Part shown: in pieces, positions 36,786 to 46,148 of the stretch
Position numbering within the stretch: the stretch's first letter is position 1
Layout: every line of letters begins with the position of its first letter
Origin: Apoda limacodes
Taxonomy: Eukaryota > Arthropoda > Insecta > Lepidoptera > Limacodidae
Reading direction: 5' to 3'
Assembly (NCBI GenBank): GCA_946406115.1
Contig: OX291543.1
Coordinates: 32,328,815 to 32,392,814, forward strand
DNA: 64,000 nucleotides
Position numbers and translations under genes: made by a program
Notes under the pieces: model-generated
Database searches by the model: none
What the model was told of the DNA's origin: nothing
Seen by the model: only the letters and a program-made list of their open reading frames with translations

Positions 36786-37881
36786 CTTTGGAAGGATAAA
36801 ATGTGCACTAAAACATCAACAGAGGATTCATATCCCTGATGATTTTATACAAAAAAAAACCAATGCAAGTTCATCGGATGAAAAAGGTTGACTTTTTGTC
36901 GTCTTTGAAGCTAAAAAAAGCAATCACCAATAGAAAAAATGCAATTGATTGCTCAAAAATTTCTTTCAGAAAAGTGTAGCGCTTTTAATTTTTACTACAA
37001 CCAATTTAGATAAAGATTATTCCGAGGCAGATTTAAATAAAGGCATTTGAACAGCACTAGCTCCTTTGTAAACAAATTTAATTCAACTGCTTTGGCCTGA
37101 AGGCAAGGCCATTGTAGTACCAAAAATAAATGATTTAAAAAGCTTAATGTATGTTATCCGAAAAGATGCATAACGTTTTTATAAAAATATCACTGGCGAC
37201 GAAAACATCGAGGATGATATCAACGGATTTGCAGGTTTGCCAGATTTTGAAAAACAATTTGAAAATTTCGATGGAAATATTTTTTTTAGTTCCACTGATT
37301 TTTAATAATTATTCTTATTCCAATTAAATATCTTTGGAAGGATAAAATGTGCACTAAAACATCAACAGAGGATTCATATCCCTGATGATTTTATACAAAA
37401 AAAAACCAATGCAAATTCATCGGATGAACAAGGTTGACTTTTTGTCGTCTTTGAAGCTAAAAAAAGCAATCACCAATAGAAAAAATGCAATTGATTGCTC
37501 AAAAATTTCTTTCAGAAAAGTGTAGCGCTTTTAATTTTTACTACAACCAATTTAGATAAAGATTATTCCGAGGCAGATTTAAATAAAGGCATTTGAACAG
37601 CACTAGCTCCTTTGTAAACAAATTTAATTCAACTGCTTTGGCCTGAAGGCAAGGCCATTGTAGTACCAAAAATAAATGATTTAAAAAGCTTAATGTATGT
37701 TATCCGAAAAGATGCATAACGTTTTTATAAAAATATCACTGGCGACGAAAACATCGAGGATGATATCAACGGATTTGCAGGTTTGCCAGATTTTGAAAAA
37801 CAATTTGAAAATTTCGATGGAAATATTTTTTTTAGTTCCACTGATTTTTAATAATTATTCTTATTCCAATTAAATATCTTT
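36786..37881. repeat. 546-bp perfect-period tandem duplication
   Basis: Two head-to-tail copies (36786-37331, 37332-37881), differing at only a few bases in what I compared (for example aagttc/aaattc and gaaaaa/gaacaa near the start). Each copy contains a decayed coding-like stretch, FWPEG-type then KAIVVPKINDLKSLMYVIRK, broken by a stop, and NITGDENIEDDINGFAGL further on, running to a stop. I do not recognise the protein. It may be part of an unidentified mobile element. Confidence 0.9.
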
Positions 37882-38668
37882 ATGAGAAAAATAAACTACT
37901 TTCAATCTGATTCTCTTACAAAAAATCTAAAAATAAGTATTTGTAAAAGTATCCAACTCACATTATATGCCAAAAACAGTTTTTTGCAGATAGGAACCAT
38001 AAATATTTAAAAAAAAAAACTACTCACGCACGCTAAGTTACATATCGCGTCATCCTTGTTTCTGCTCAAGTTTTCTGTCACGTAGTACTGCCTCTTAAGT
38101 AGGTAGATCAAGTTATTTGACATCAACTTAACCTTATATTCTAAATGGTCTTGAAATCGAACGTCATCATGCACTAATTTGACGAGCAGGTCAGCTATAG
38201 CACAACAGAGACAAATAGTGACCGGTCATTGAACGGAATTCTTCCTGGTTAGCGTCCGTGCTATAGCTTGCCTAGGTAGAGAAAGATCTCTAAAGGTTGT
38301 ATGTACAGTATTACTACCATCTTACCAAATTCAAAATCTTTTCTACGGTTGTCATATCGCATAATGCTAGATTATGCATTGGTGTGACAATGATGTTTAT
38401 AAAAGATGATACAACGGTCCTAATGCCCCTTCCCGAAGGTAAGGGTAGGATGTGCCTTATCAGTGGCCCAAATTAGATAAATACAGAAGGCTCACTTCAC
38501 ACTAAGTGATTCAAACTCTCCCCTGCAGGCATACGTCCCGTACATCCAAACTCGAGGTAATTCCAAAGACCTGCATGCGGGGGCTTCTGTATCTATTTAA
38601 TTTGTGTCAGTGACGTATAAAGGCTCGTAAGGATTAGTAGTTTTTTTACACACTGTTGGGATACTATT
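37882..38668. other. Downstream flank of the SCPx-like gene
   Basis: Holds the inverted CR1-like scrap (38126-38190) and repeat-like phrases (cttcccgaaggtaagggtag, aggtaattccaaagacctgc). No gene. Confidence 0.45.
38126..38190 (-). repeat. Inverted, rearranged scrap of the CR1-like LINE
   Basis: On the minus strand it reads gctcgtcaaattagtgcatgatga directly joined to cgttcgatttcaagaccatt...aaggttaag. The first part matches 35090-35115 and the second matches 35293-35332, with the intervening sequence missing. Confidence 0.6.
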
Positions 38669-38674
38669 TTTATT
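38669..38674 (-). promoter_or_regulatory. Polyadenylation signal of the SCPx-like gene
   Basis: AATAAA on the minus strand (tttatt on plus), about 45 nt downstream of the TAG stop at 38719. It is the first canonical signal after the stop. The 3' UTR would be short, ending near 38650. Confidence 0.5.
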
Positions 38675-38718
38675 ACGCTTAGTTAATTATTAGTAGGCAT
38701 TAAAGGTGTAATTCGACA

Positions 38719-39216
38719 CTACAATTTGGCTCGAAGATCTTCAATATTTTTAGCGATTTTCCAGAACATATCCATAAATTTTATTGCCAGTTTCTTATCG
38801 CCTTGAATTTTCACTTTCCTGTGATAATAAGCTGTTTGGGGATCAAGTTTACCACAGCAGATATTGTATAAATCTTCGGCATTGACTGTTAATGTTATTT
38901 TCGATTTAGTTTTGCAACCATACGTGACACTTCTATCGTTTGTTTCGAAAATCCAAGAACCCTCGGATCTAGAAAGTCCATTCTTGGTAACTATTAGTTT
39001 GTAAATACCTTTCATATTTTCAAGCACTGCATCGTCTAAGTTCTTAAAGGTATTTTCTACAATACTCATAAAAGTAGATGATTTAAAATCTTCTGGGTAT
39101 TTAATGACTGAAGCCTGATTTTGTGTAAACTTTTGGAACCCTTTGCGGTAAAGAGCAACAACGACGGAACCGCCGAGGCCCAGTGTGTGTTGTAATGCAA
39201 TCTTCGGTTTCAGTAC
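38719..39216 (-). CDS. SCPx: SCPx-like protein, last exon (SCP2 sterol-carrier domain)
   Basis: Last coding exon, 165 residues plus TAG. It starts after a good acceptor (tttgtttcag, AG at 39218-39217) with GTA in phase 0. This fits the phase-0 end of the thiolase exon and recreates the conserved linker (ERQ + VLKPKIALQH, then GLGGSVVVALYRKG) without a gap. The rest is an SCP2 lipid-transfer domain with family-like stretches such as GSWIF, KITLTVNAEDLY, GKLDPQTAYY and KVKIQGDKKLAIKF. The protein ends in AKL, the PTS1 peroxisome signal that is also found at the end of vertebrate SCP2. The predicted joined length of 533 residues matches SCPx (about 535-547). An AATAAA lies on the minus strand at 38674-38669, about 45 nt after the stop. 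The exon is fully open, so selection has probably kept this gene despite the altered thiolase site. Confidence 0.92.
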   Translation of the reverse strand, partial: VLKPKIALQHTLGLGGSVVVALYRKGFQKFTQNQASVIKYPEDFKSSTFMSIVENTFKNLDDAVLENMKGIYKLIVTKNGLSRSEGSWIFETNDRSVTYGCKTKSKITLTVNAEDLYNICCGKLDPQTAYYHRKVKIQGDKKLAIKFMDMFWKIAKNIEDLRAKL

Positions 39217-39879
39217 CTGAAACAAACGTTAAGGTATTTTAAAACAAATCAATGTAATATTTCTATCCTATAACTTTTGTAACGAATCGCATTTTCGAAA
39301 ATTTACGTTATGTACGATTTCGATAAATTATATTATAGTACTCAATGCAGGCGCAACATCTTTTTATTATTTAAAAAAACGCTTCTAGTGGAATTTTATT
39401 AACACACACATAATTATTTGTATATTTTTTTTACACACCCTATTCAAGAATTTAAATATTTCTTTTTCTCTAAGATGTATATTTTGGGAGTTCTTTATAA
39501 GCTTTAAAAAAATGATGGGAAGACACTTATTATTGCAACTACAAGTGCTTATAAATTAACTTTGAATATCGTTTCCAACAAACAAATATGTTACTGTTTC
39601 GATCAATAATAACTAGATGGCGCTGAACGGTGATTTAAGATAGTAAATGGCTCGGGCCCCTGCGGCACTTGGCCGATTTTTATTATTTGTTGTTATACTT
39701 TAGAGCTAACACACACTATGATCACTGCAAGATTATATGTGTTAGTTTTTACTATAAAACAACTAGATTCCGTACCGCTGAGCGCCGAGCCTGAATTCGA
39801 ACGTAAATATTGTTATTAATTTAGTAGGTAAGTGTTCGTATTTAGAATGTTACAATTTTATTCTTCTGTAATGTTATAT

Positions 39880-40190
39880 CCTACTAATATAATAAATTTG
39901 AAAGTTTGTATGTCTGGATGGATGTTTGTTGCTCAATCTCTATCACGCTTTAACCACTGGACGCATCAGGATGAAACATAGCATACATATAGGTTAGGTC
40001 CTGGAACAGCATATAGGCTACTTTTTATCCAGAAAAATTCAAAAGTTCCCGCGGGAAAAACTATAACGGTGTTTAAAGAACAATAGATGTAGCTATAGCT
40101 TGCTATAGCAAACTTCATTAGTATATAATTAAGGAGTTCCAGGCCGATAACCGAATTCAGGGTGGGCGGAGCCGCTGGCAAAGTCTAGTG
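39880..40190 (-). repeat. 'ctagcttttgcc' dispersed element, minus copy
   Basis: On plus: tatcctactaatataataaa, ggatgaaacatagcatacat, ggtcctggaacagcatatag, ggccgataaccgaattcagg, gccgctggcaaagtctagt. A near sister of the 25.3-kb copy. Confidence 0.7.
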
Positions 40191-40377
40191 GTTCATAAAT
40201 TTATATTTAATACCTTTATCATACAAGTACCAACTTCATCTAAGTATCTTTTGATAGAATTCGTACAAAATTTTTACTTATCCGACTAAATTTTTAAGTT
40301 GGTCGACTATTACTTATTAAGTTGTTGTAAGCCTTACTTAGCTATGATGGTTTTTCTTTTAATTTTGTTATATATGC

Positions 40378-40850
40378 TACTAGCTTTTGCCACGGCTCCA
40401 CCCGCCCTAAATTTGGTTATCGTCGTGGGATTCTTACGGCAACTTCTTGATTACACTTAAGAAGTTTGTTATAGCAAGCTTTAGTTTGTTTGTCGAATTC
40501 GGTTATAGTTACTCCTGTGGGAACATAAAAAAATAGCCTTTGTCCGTCTTCACATCTTAAACTATCTCATTTCAGCTCAATTGAATACTCCGTTGCCGCG
40601 GGATTGAGTAACAAACTTTATAGTTATTCCTGCGGGAACTTTTGAATTTTCTGGAATGAAAAATAACCTATGTTCTATTCCAGGACTTAACCTATATGTG
40701 TGTCAAGTTCGGTTCGGTTAATTCGGTTACCGGCATTGAACTCCTTAATTATACTAATGAAGTTTGCTATAGCATGCTATGGTTCGTTTAAGCTTGGTTA
40801 TAGTTATTGCCGCGGGAACTTCTGAATTTTGGCACAAATGAGCAAAAAAG
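40378..40850 (+). repeat. 'ctagcttttgcc' dispersed element, composite
   Basis: ctagcttttgccacggctcc then acccgccctaaatttggtta; the block ggttatagttactcctgtgg recurs at 40630 and 40800 in variant form, so two partial copies seem overlapped. Confidence 0.6.
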
Positions 40851-40954
40851 AGCAAGTCGACTATGGATTTTTATTACGGCCAGTGTCGGGTAGGGACTAG
40901 GGATTGCAATTCACGATGTCGACATTGCAAAAATAGTATATTTAAGCTATTTCC

Positions 40955-41345
40955 ATAGTTTAATGACATATGTTATCTTATTGTGTGGTAGCGCTGCTGA
41001 TGTAAATACAATATTTTTGTTACAAAAACGAGCAAGTCGTGCGATTTATAAATTTGGATCTAGGATATCTCTAAGGGATAGGTTTAGGGCAGTAAATATT
41101 TTAACTTTAGCGTCGCAGTACATATATGAAAATCTTTTGTACACACAAATATCAATAGTTTCAGCAAGAAAAGTGACGTTCACAAAGTAAATACTAGGAG
41201 TAAAAATAAGCTGTTGGTGCATGATACACGTCTACACAAAATGAGTAACTCTTTTATGGGGCAATGTATACACTTTTACAACAAATATCCGAATAATATT
41301 TAAAAGCTTATGGATATAACTAAACTTAAATCTTTTATCAAAAAA
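40955..41345 (+). pseudogene. CR1/L2-type LINE ORF2 C-terminus
   Basis: The 3' end of a LINE reverse transcriptase ORF: LQKRASRAIYKFGSRISLRDRF, NILTLASQYIYENLL, and after a frame change NTRSKNKLLVHDTRLHKMSNSF and GQCIHFYNKYPNNI. The 'QKRA.R.I...L.I.TL...YI.E' and 'NTR.K..L' motifs are standard for the C-terminus of these LINEs. It is a different subfamily from the 34-kb copy. Confidence 0.75.
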
Positions 41346-41569
41346 TAAAAATAAAAACTTTTTAACAAAATACAACCGGCTTCAAAAAGAATTAAAGAAA
41401 TTTGTGTCATGCAAGCAAAGTGTGTTATAAACTGTTAAATAGGTACATAGACACCAACTTCAAACTGTAATTCAGATCAGATTTTTGGAAATTAGTAATT
41501 ATTTTTACCTTTTTAGTGCATCTTTTTGAAGCCGGTTGTTTTCTTTGTTAAAAAGTTTTTATTTTTATT
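41346..41569. repeat. Foldback element with about 45-bp arms
   Basis: Left arm (aaaactttttaacaaaatac, aaccggcttcaaaaag) and right arm (ctttttgaagccggttg, ctttgttaaaaagttttt) are reverse complements with a few differences. The interior (ccaacttcaaactgtaattc, agatcagatttttgg) matches the minus strand at 3880-3925. Confidence 0.75.
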
Positions 41570-41880
41570 TCTTTTCGGCACGAATTGCTTTTTTTTTCTA
41601 GTACACTAAAACATCCATACTCGTAACAAAGTTTTATACAATCATCAACATAAAAGGCATTTCACCAGTTCCAACTTAACATTAATAATTTTTTTTTCTC
41701 TAAAAGTTTTAGTTTTAAATTTACTATAATAATATGGGACCACCTGGAAAGTATAATCTTTTAAATAAAAAAGAATTTCTCAAATCGGTCCAGGCGTCTT
41801 AGAGAAATTGGGTTACATACATAAAAAAAAGGTCTCAGAAGAATTGAGAACCTCCTCCTTTTTTTGAAGTCGCTTAACAA
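41570..41880 (+). repeat. Dispersed repeat adjoining the 41.4-kb foldback
   Basis: Contains ccatactcgtaacaaagttt, atcatcaacataaaaggcat, ggtcccatattatt-type words and ends with gagaacctcctccttttttt. The reverse complement of the first part occurs at 3676-3790. Confidence 0.6.
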
Positions 41881-42035
41881 CTACTTTGTAAAAATACTAC
41901 AATAAAAACGTAAATGATAGAAATCCTTGGGATTCAAGATACTCAATTAAAACCAAATTTTAATGGAACTAATATAAAATTGGACGGATTAAAACATTGA
42001 TTGTATTTGTAGTTTCTAGGATATTTTTTTGAAAA

Positions 42036-42200
42036 GAGTAACTATCGAGTTTCTTGCCGGATTCTTCTCGGTGGAAATCAACAACATTGTGAACCAGATT
42101 TCAAAAAATAGTATTCCATAACTTTGACGATTCAAAAGTCCTTGTAAAATCCTAATTTGAATAAAAAAAAAATTGACTATGACTTGACTTTGACTTTGAA
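42036..42200 (+). mobile_element. LINE 3' tail
   Basis: tatcgagtttcttgccggat, tcttctcggtggaaatc, then tttgaataaaaaaaaaattg and gacttgactttgactttgaa, a TTGACT-type repeat tail. Shares the 'gagtttcttgccgg' block with 11.9 kb. Confidence 0.6.
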
Positions 42201-42358
42201 TCCGGATAGTAGGAGTCCGTGGAATCCGGAGTTTAAAAAATTTTGTCTGAATTCTCAAATCGTAATCTTGTAAAAGATTTTAAAAACGAACCCGGTTGCT
42301 AATCCTTGGTAGAAAAACTAGGTGTTAATGCGCCAAATTCAAATTCGCGCGTCGCCTG

Positions 42359-44863
42359 CCGTGACCAGATTCAGTATTTTAATACTTTTTAGTATATTCT
42401 TACGATTTCATGAACGTGGGTATTTTTGTAGCTATATTGAGCGAAGGCAGTATTTTTGGGTATATTTTGGATAACAAGTTATGGTAACACCGTAAACGGA
42501 TGCCATGACCATAGCCAATGCAATGTAATGCAAATCGCCCATAATGTTTTGTGAAATTGCCCGTCGCCCATCGCTATCGCATTCGACTTTTGGGACGGGG
42601 ATTTTGGATAATGTAAATTAATTATTACATTTTGTTTCCAGGTGGATAATTTTTTCAAAAAGACATCACTGAAATACGAAGTCCAGAATGTTGAGCTGAT
42701 TGTTTGCAGTTTTCTCGCAGAACACAACGTTCCATTTAGAGCTATGGACCATCTTAGCGACATTCTAGTGAAATGTTTTCCCGACTCCGACATTGTTAAA
42801 GAATTTTCCTGCAAAAGAACCAAAGCAGCCGCTATAACTTAATTTGAGAAGTATAGTAAGTATAGTCTAGTATTCAAGACATACTTTGTACTGCATCTCC
42901 TCCAGGTAACCAGTATATTCAATTATTATCGACGAAAGCACAGATGTTGCCACAGTTAAAGTTTTGGCGATTGTAATAAAATACTTTTCTGAAAACGAAA
43001 TGTACTGTACAAACCAAATTTCTCGATTCAGTTGATTTAAGTGGTGAAACCGTAGATCATTTATTTAATGCCTTGTCATTAAAGTAATCTGAATTAGGTT
43101 TAAATATAAAACACTTAATAGGATTTGCTGATGATACTACGGATATGATTTTTGGTCAACACTCTGGTATTGTTGCCAAAAATAAAGAAGTGAACTCAAA
43201 ATGCGTATTCATAAAATGTGTTTGTCACTCTGTATCATTGAGTGTTAGCCATGCTTGCAAAATACTGAAATTTAGAACAAATAGTAAAAGAAGTATATGG
43301 TTACTTTTCTTAAAGTAGCAAGCGTCAAAGATAATTTGCTGAGTTCCAACATTTCACTGACACTGAACATCATAGAATATTGTGTCATTATAATATGAGG
43401 TGGCTATCGCTTTATGCCTGTGTCAGTAGAATAATGGAGCAGTGGAGGGCATTGCAATTGTATTTTCAAGACCAACACTTGAGTGATCGCATTGTGTCAT
43501 CAGAATTTTTATATCATTCTTTTAGTACTGACATAAACAAACTTACTTTTACTTTTTGGACTACATTTTCCCAATTGTTAACAAATTTAACACTATTTTT
43601 CAGGGAGTGTTCTAAGGAATTGTTCGAAATGATGCCCACGGCTACTTTCTACCATCGCACCGCTCGCCATCGGCAGGGAATTCATTCTCACGTACAGTGC
43701 GGTTTCAGAGAAACTTCCTCCCGCGAACGCTTAAGTTGTGGAATGAGCTCCCTGCTAAGGTTTTCTGCAAGGACTACAGTATGGAGTTCTTCAAGAAAGA
43801 AGTTATTAGATTTCTGAAGGGTCAGCAACGCGCAAGTGATACCCCTGGTGTTGCAAGCGTCCATAGGCTACGGTGACCGCTTACCATAAGGCGGACCGTA
43901 AGCTTGTTTGCCAACTTAGTTATAAAAAAAAAAAAAAAAAATCCGTGCATTGAAAGATTGTACGATGACGCATCCAATATGTACATGTCGATTTTAGGTT
44001 GCTTCATGAAAACTAATTATATAAAAAGCACGGACAATGTATTTACTTTAGACCCTTAGTCTTATGTAAATTATTTGCCATTGAAAGATATATACTCAGG
44101 GATCCAAGTGCGCCAAGAATTAATTAAACATAGAGAAAATATTAATATGAAAGAACAAATTTCCGAGTTTTTCAAAATATGTCACTCATTTTTAATTGAG
44201 TTGAGCACGCAATTAAAGTCTCGTTTGCCATTTAAAAATGCGATTCTTCGAGAATTGAAATTTCTTAGCCTATACACTGCCGTGCATACAGAATTTCGAA
44301 GTTAAAGAAATGTAATAGAAACTCTCCCCGAATTACGGCCAGAACAAATGCAGTTAATTGACAAAGAGAATAGAACTCTAAAACTTGATCGCGAAGTTAA
44401 TAAATTGTTACAATCTACGAGTACTGGTTCACCTCTTTCTTGTGAACAGTTTTGGGTGCAAGTTGGGAAAATTTCTAACAATGATGGTACGTTAAAATAC
44501 AAAAATATAACTAGTTTCAGTAAATCTCTGTTATGTATACGGATATCGAATGATGTATGCGCGCGTATATTTTCACAAATAAATTTAATAAAAACGGACC
44601 AAAGAAACCGATTTGTAAACAAAAATGTATCAGCAATTTTAAAAACAAAACAAGGTGTTAAAGATGAAGGAGGTTGTGTGAACTTTAAACCTTCGAATAG
44701 AATGTTAAAATACCAAACTAACATTAATTGTGATGATAATTAATTAATAAAACATATTATTAAAATCAGTGTTTTTATTGGTATATTTTTCCTGAAAGGT
44801 ATATTTCAGTATTTTTTTTTCGTGGTCCTGGGTATTTTTAGAAAATTAAGTCTGGTCACACTG
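42359..44863 (+). mobile_element. Decayed hAT-like DNA transposon with 8-bp target duplication
   Basis: Flanked by a perfect 8-bp direct repeat gtcgcctg (42351-42358 and 44864-44871), the hAT-type length. The ends are inverted around a shared core: left ...gtgaccagatt, right (reverse complement) cagtgtgaccagactt. Inside are pieces of one transposase-like reading frame broken by stops and frameshifts: NVPFRAMDHLSDILVKCFPDSDIVKEF (about 42724-42806), IGFADDTTDMIFGQHSGIVAKN (about 43118-43185), HYNMRWLSLYACVSRIMEQW (43384-43443), then after a LINE insertion YSGIQVRQELIKHRENI and EQFWVQVGKI. It cannot make transposase. Superfamily by duplication length and ends; protein similarity is from memory only. 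Confidence 0.75.
43609..43939 (+). mobile_element. CR1-like LINE 3' end inserted in the hAT-like element
   Basis: 5'-truncated LINE end: ELFEMMPTATFYHRTARHRQGIHSH, then frameshifted CGFRETSSRERLSCGMSSLLR, then FFKKEVIRFLKG, the tail gaccgcttaccataaggcgg...cttgtttgcc and poly(A) to 43939. It splits the transposase-like frame between codons for LTLFFRE and the continuation near 43941. The same family recurs at 19.2, 23.3, 33.9-35.3, 55.0, 59.5, 60.3 and 61.0 kb. CR1-type assignment is tentative. Confidence 0.8.
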
Positions 44864-44897
44864 GTCGCCTGGATAAGTCAGTGCAACTAGCGCGACG

Positions 44898-45243
44898 GAG
44901 TTTTGGCGCGAATCTTAAGAAGGAGTGGTGTTTTTTTCTGTTTAATTTTTCTAAATTCATTTAGTGACTTTCGATGTATATATTTTAGCAATGTTTTACG
45001 AAAGCGTGTTAAGAATTGTGCAGCGAAGGCTCATGAATAGTGAATTATGAAGTAATAAGCAGGACATGACGCGCAATGTCTGTGGATCCACACCAAATCT
45101 CCCGCCCAATCTTGGGACTTGAAAACGAGGACGCGCGGTAACGCCCGCGCCACGATACGATATAATATAATTGACTTTGACTCTGGCAAATGCATAAATG
45201 GTCTGCTAAGACCGTGCGAGCCCATTATAATATAAAAAAAAAA
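44898..45243 (+). mobile_element. SINE-like retroposon, copy 1
   Basis: About 345 bp from gagttttggcgcg to a poly(A) tail at about 45230-45243. It is nearly identical to the split copy 45256-45424/51134-51316 and is related to the 15721-16060 copy. A target-like word AGCGCGACG flanks it on both sides (44889-44897 and 45247-45255). No tRNA-like boxes were recognised, so it may be a LINE-derived short element rather than a tRNA SINE. An ORF on the opposite strand is only a by-product. Confidence 0.7.
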
Positions 45244-45255
45244 GCAAGCGCGACG

Positions 45256-45424
45256 AGTTTTGGCGCGAATCTTAAGAAGGAGTGGTGTTTTTTTCTGTTT
45301 AAATTTTCTAAATTCATTTAGTTACTTTCGATGTATATATTTAAGCAATGTTTTACGAAAGCGTGTTAAGAATTGTGCAGCGAAGGCTCATGAATAGTGG
45401 ATTATGAAGAAATAAGCAGGACAT
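45256..45424 (+). mobile_element. SINE-like retroposon, copy 2, left half
   Basis: Left half of a second copy (agttttggcgcg ... aagcaggacat), cut at 45424 by the jockey-type LINE. The other half resumes at 51134. It lies directly downstream of copy 1 in the same direction, with only the AGCGCGACG word between them. Confidence 0.75.
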
Positions 45425-45839
45425 TTTTTTTTTTTTTTTTCTGAGCTGACTATGCAGTTGGCTGTTGCAGCCATTACTGCTTTACCGGACTTTTGGGGCG
45501 AGACTCTGAAGGAGCCTCAGCCCATATAGCGCCCAACGCTCAAGGGCTCCCCGCGGGGGAAGCCTCGGCTTGGGTTGTCGCTCTCGGGGGCGTCCCTCCG
45601 ACCGGCGTGAGTCTCGAACCCGAAGGTGAGTCACCGCCAGGAGGGGAGTTCCCCGTTACGCGGGTACGGTTGCGATTGAGTGGGGGCGAGAAGCGCCCCG
45701 GCACTCTTTGATACCTAGTGTATCCTTGTGGGCGCCGACGAACCCGGGGACGTCGGCGTCGTGTTTGGAGGGAGGCCCTATTCGGGGAGGTCGTAGAGAC
45801 TAATCTCGCTATCCGGACAGCGAGATCGTCATCTGGGGA

Positions 45840-46148
45840 CTATAGTACGTGCCGAGGCCGCCTAACAATAGTTGTACGACCGCGACCGGGTCGATCGGGG
45901 GGACGATACGTTGTGGATTGCACAATTAATTGATTCGGGTGATTTTGCGTACGCTCGAAAAAGCGGACTGCCAAGTCTTTAAAGTATTGGGGAATCGTGG
46001 GAAGTTCGAAGTCTCTGTGTAGGTCCGCATTGCGAACGTACCAAGAGGCTCCAGAGGCCGCTCTGAGAAAGCGGTTTTGGAGGGTCTGGAGTTTGTGGAG
46101 ATTGCGCTTGGACAGCGCAAAGACTACGCTAGTATGGGGCGGATACAA
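45840..46148 (-). pseudogene. Jockey-type ORF2, C-terminal part (shifted frame)
   Basis: Continues ORF2 after a frameshift at about 46130-46150: TSVVFALSKRNLHKLQTLQNRFLR, GASWYVRNADLHRDFELPTI and RRPRHVL are the usual C-terminal motifs of jockey-clade ORF2 (WYVRN.DLHRD.LPTI). Ends with TAG at 45842-45840. The remaining 0.4 kb to the poly(A) tail is GC-rich 3' UTR. Confidence 0.8.

Noticed and set aside
44302..44724. 140-residue minus ORF
   Set aside because: Antisense to the hAT-like transposase remnant, which reads sensibly on plus.
45031..45225. 64-residue minus ORF repeated at 51082-51291
   Set aside because: Lies on the antisense of the SINE-like element and changes ends with the flanking DNA; a property of the repeat, not a gene.
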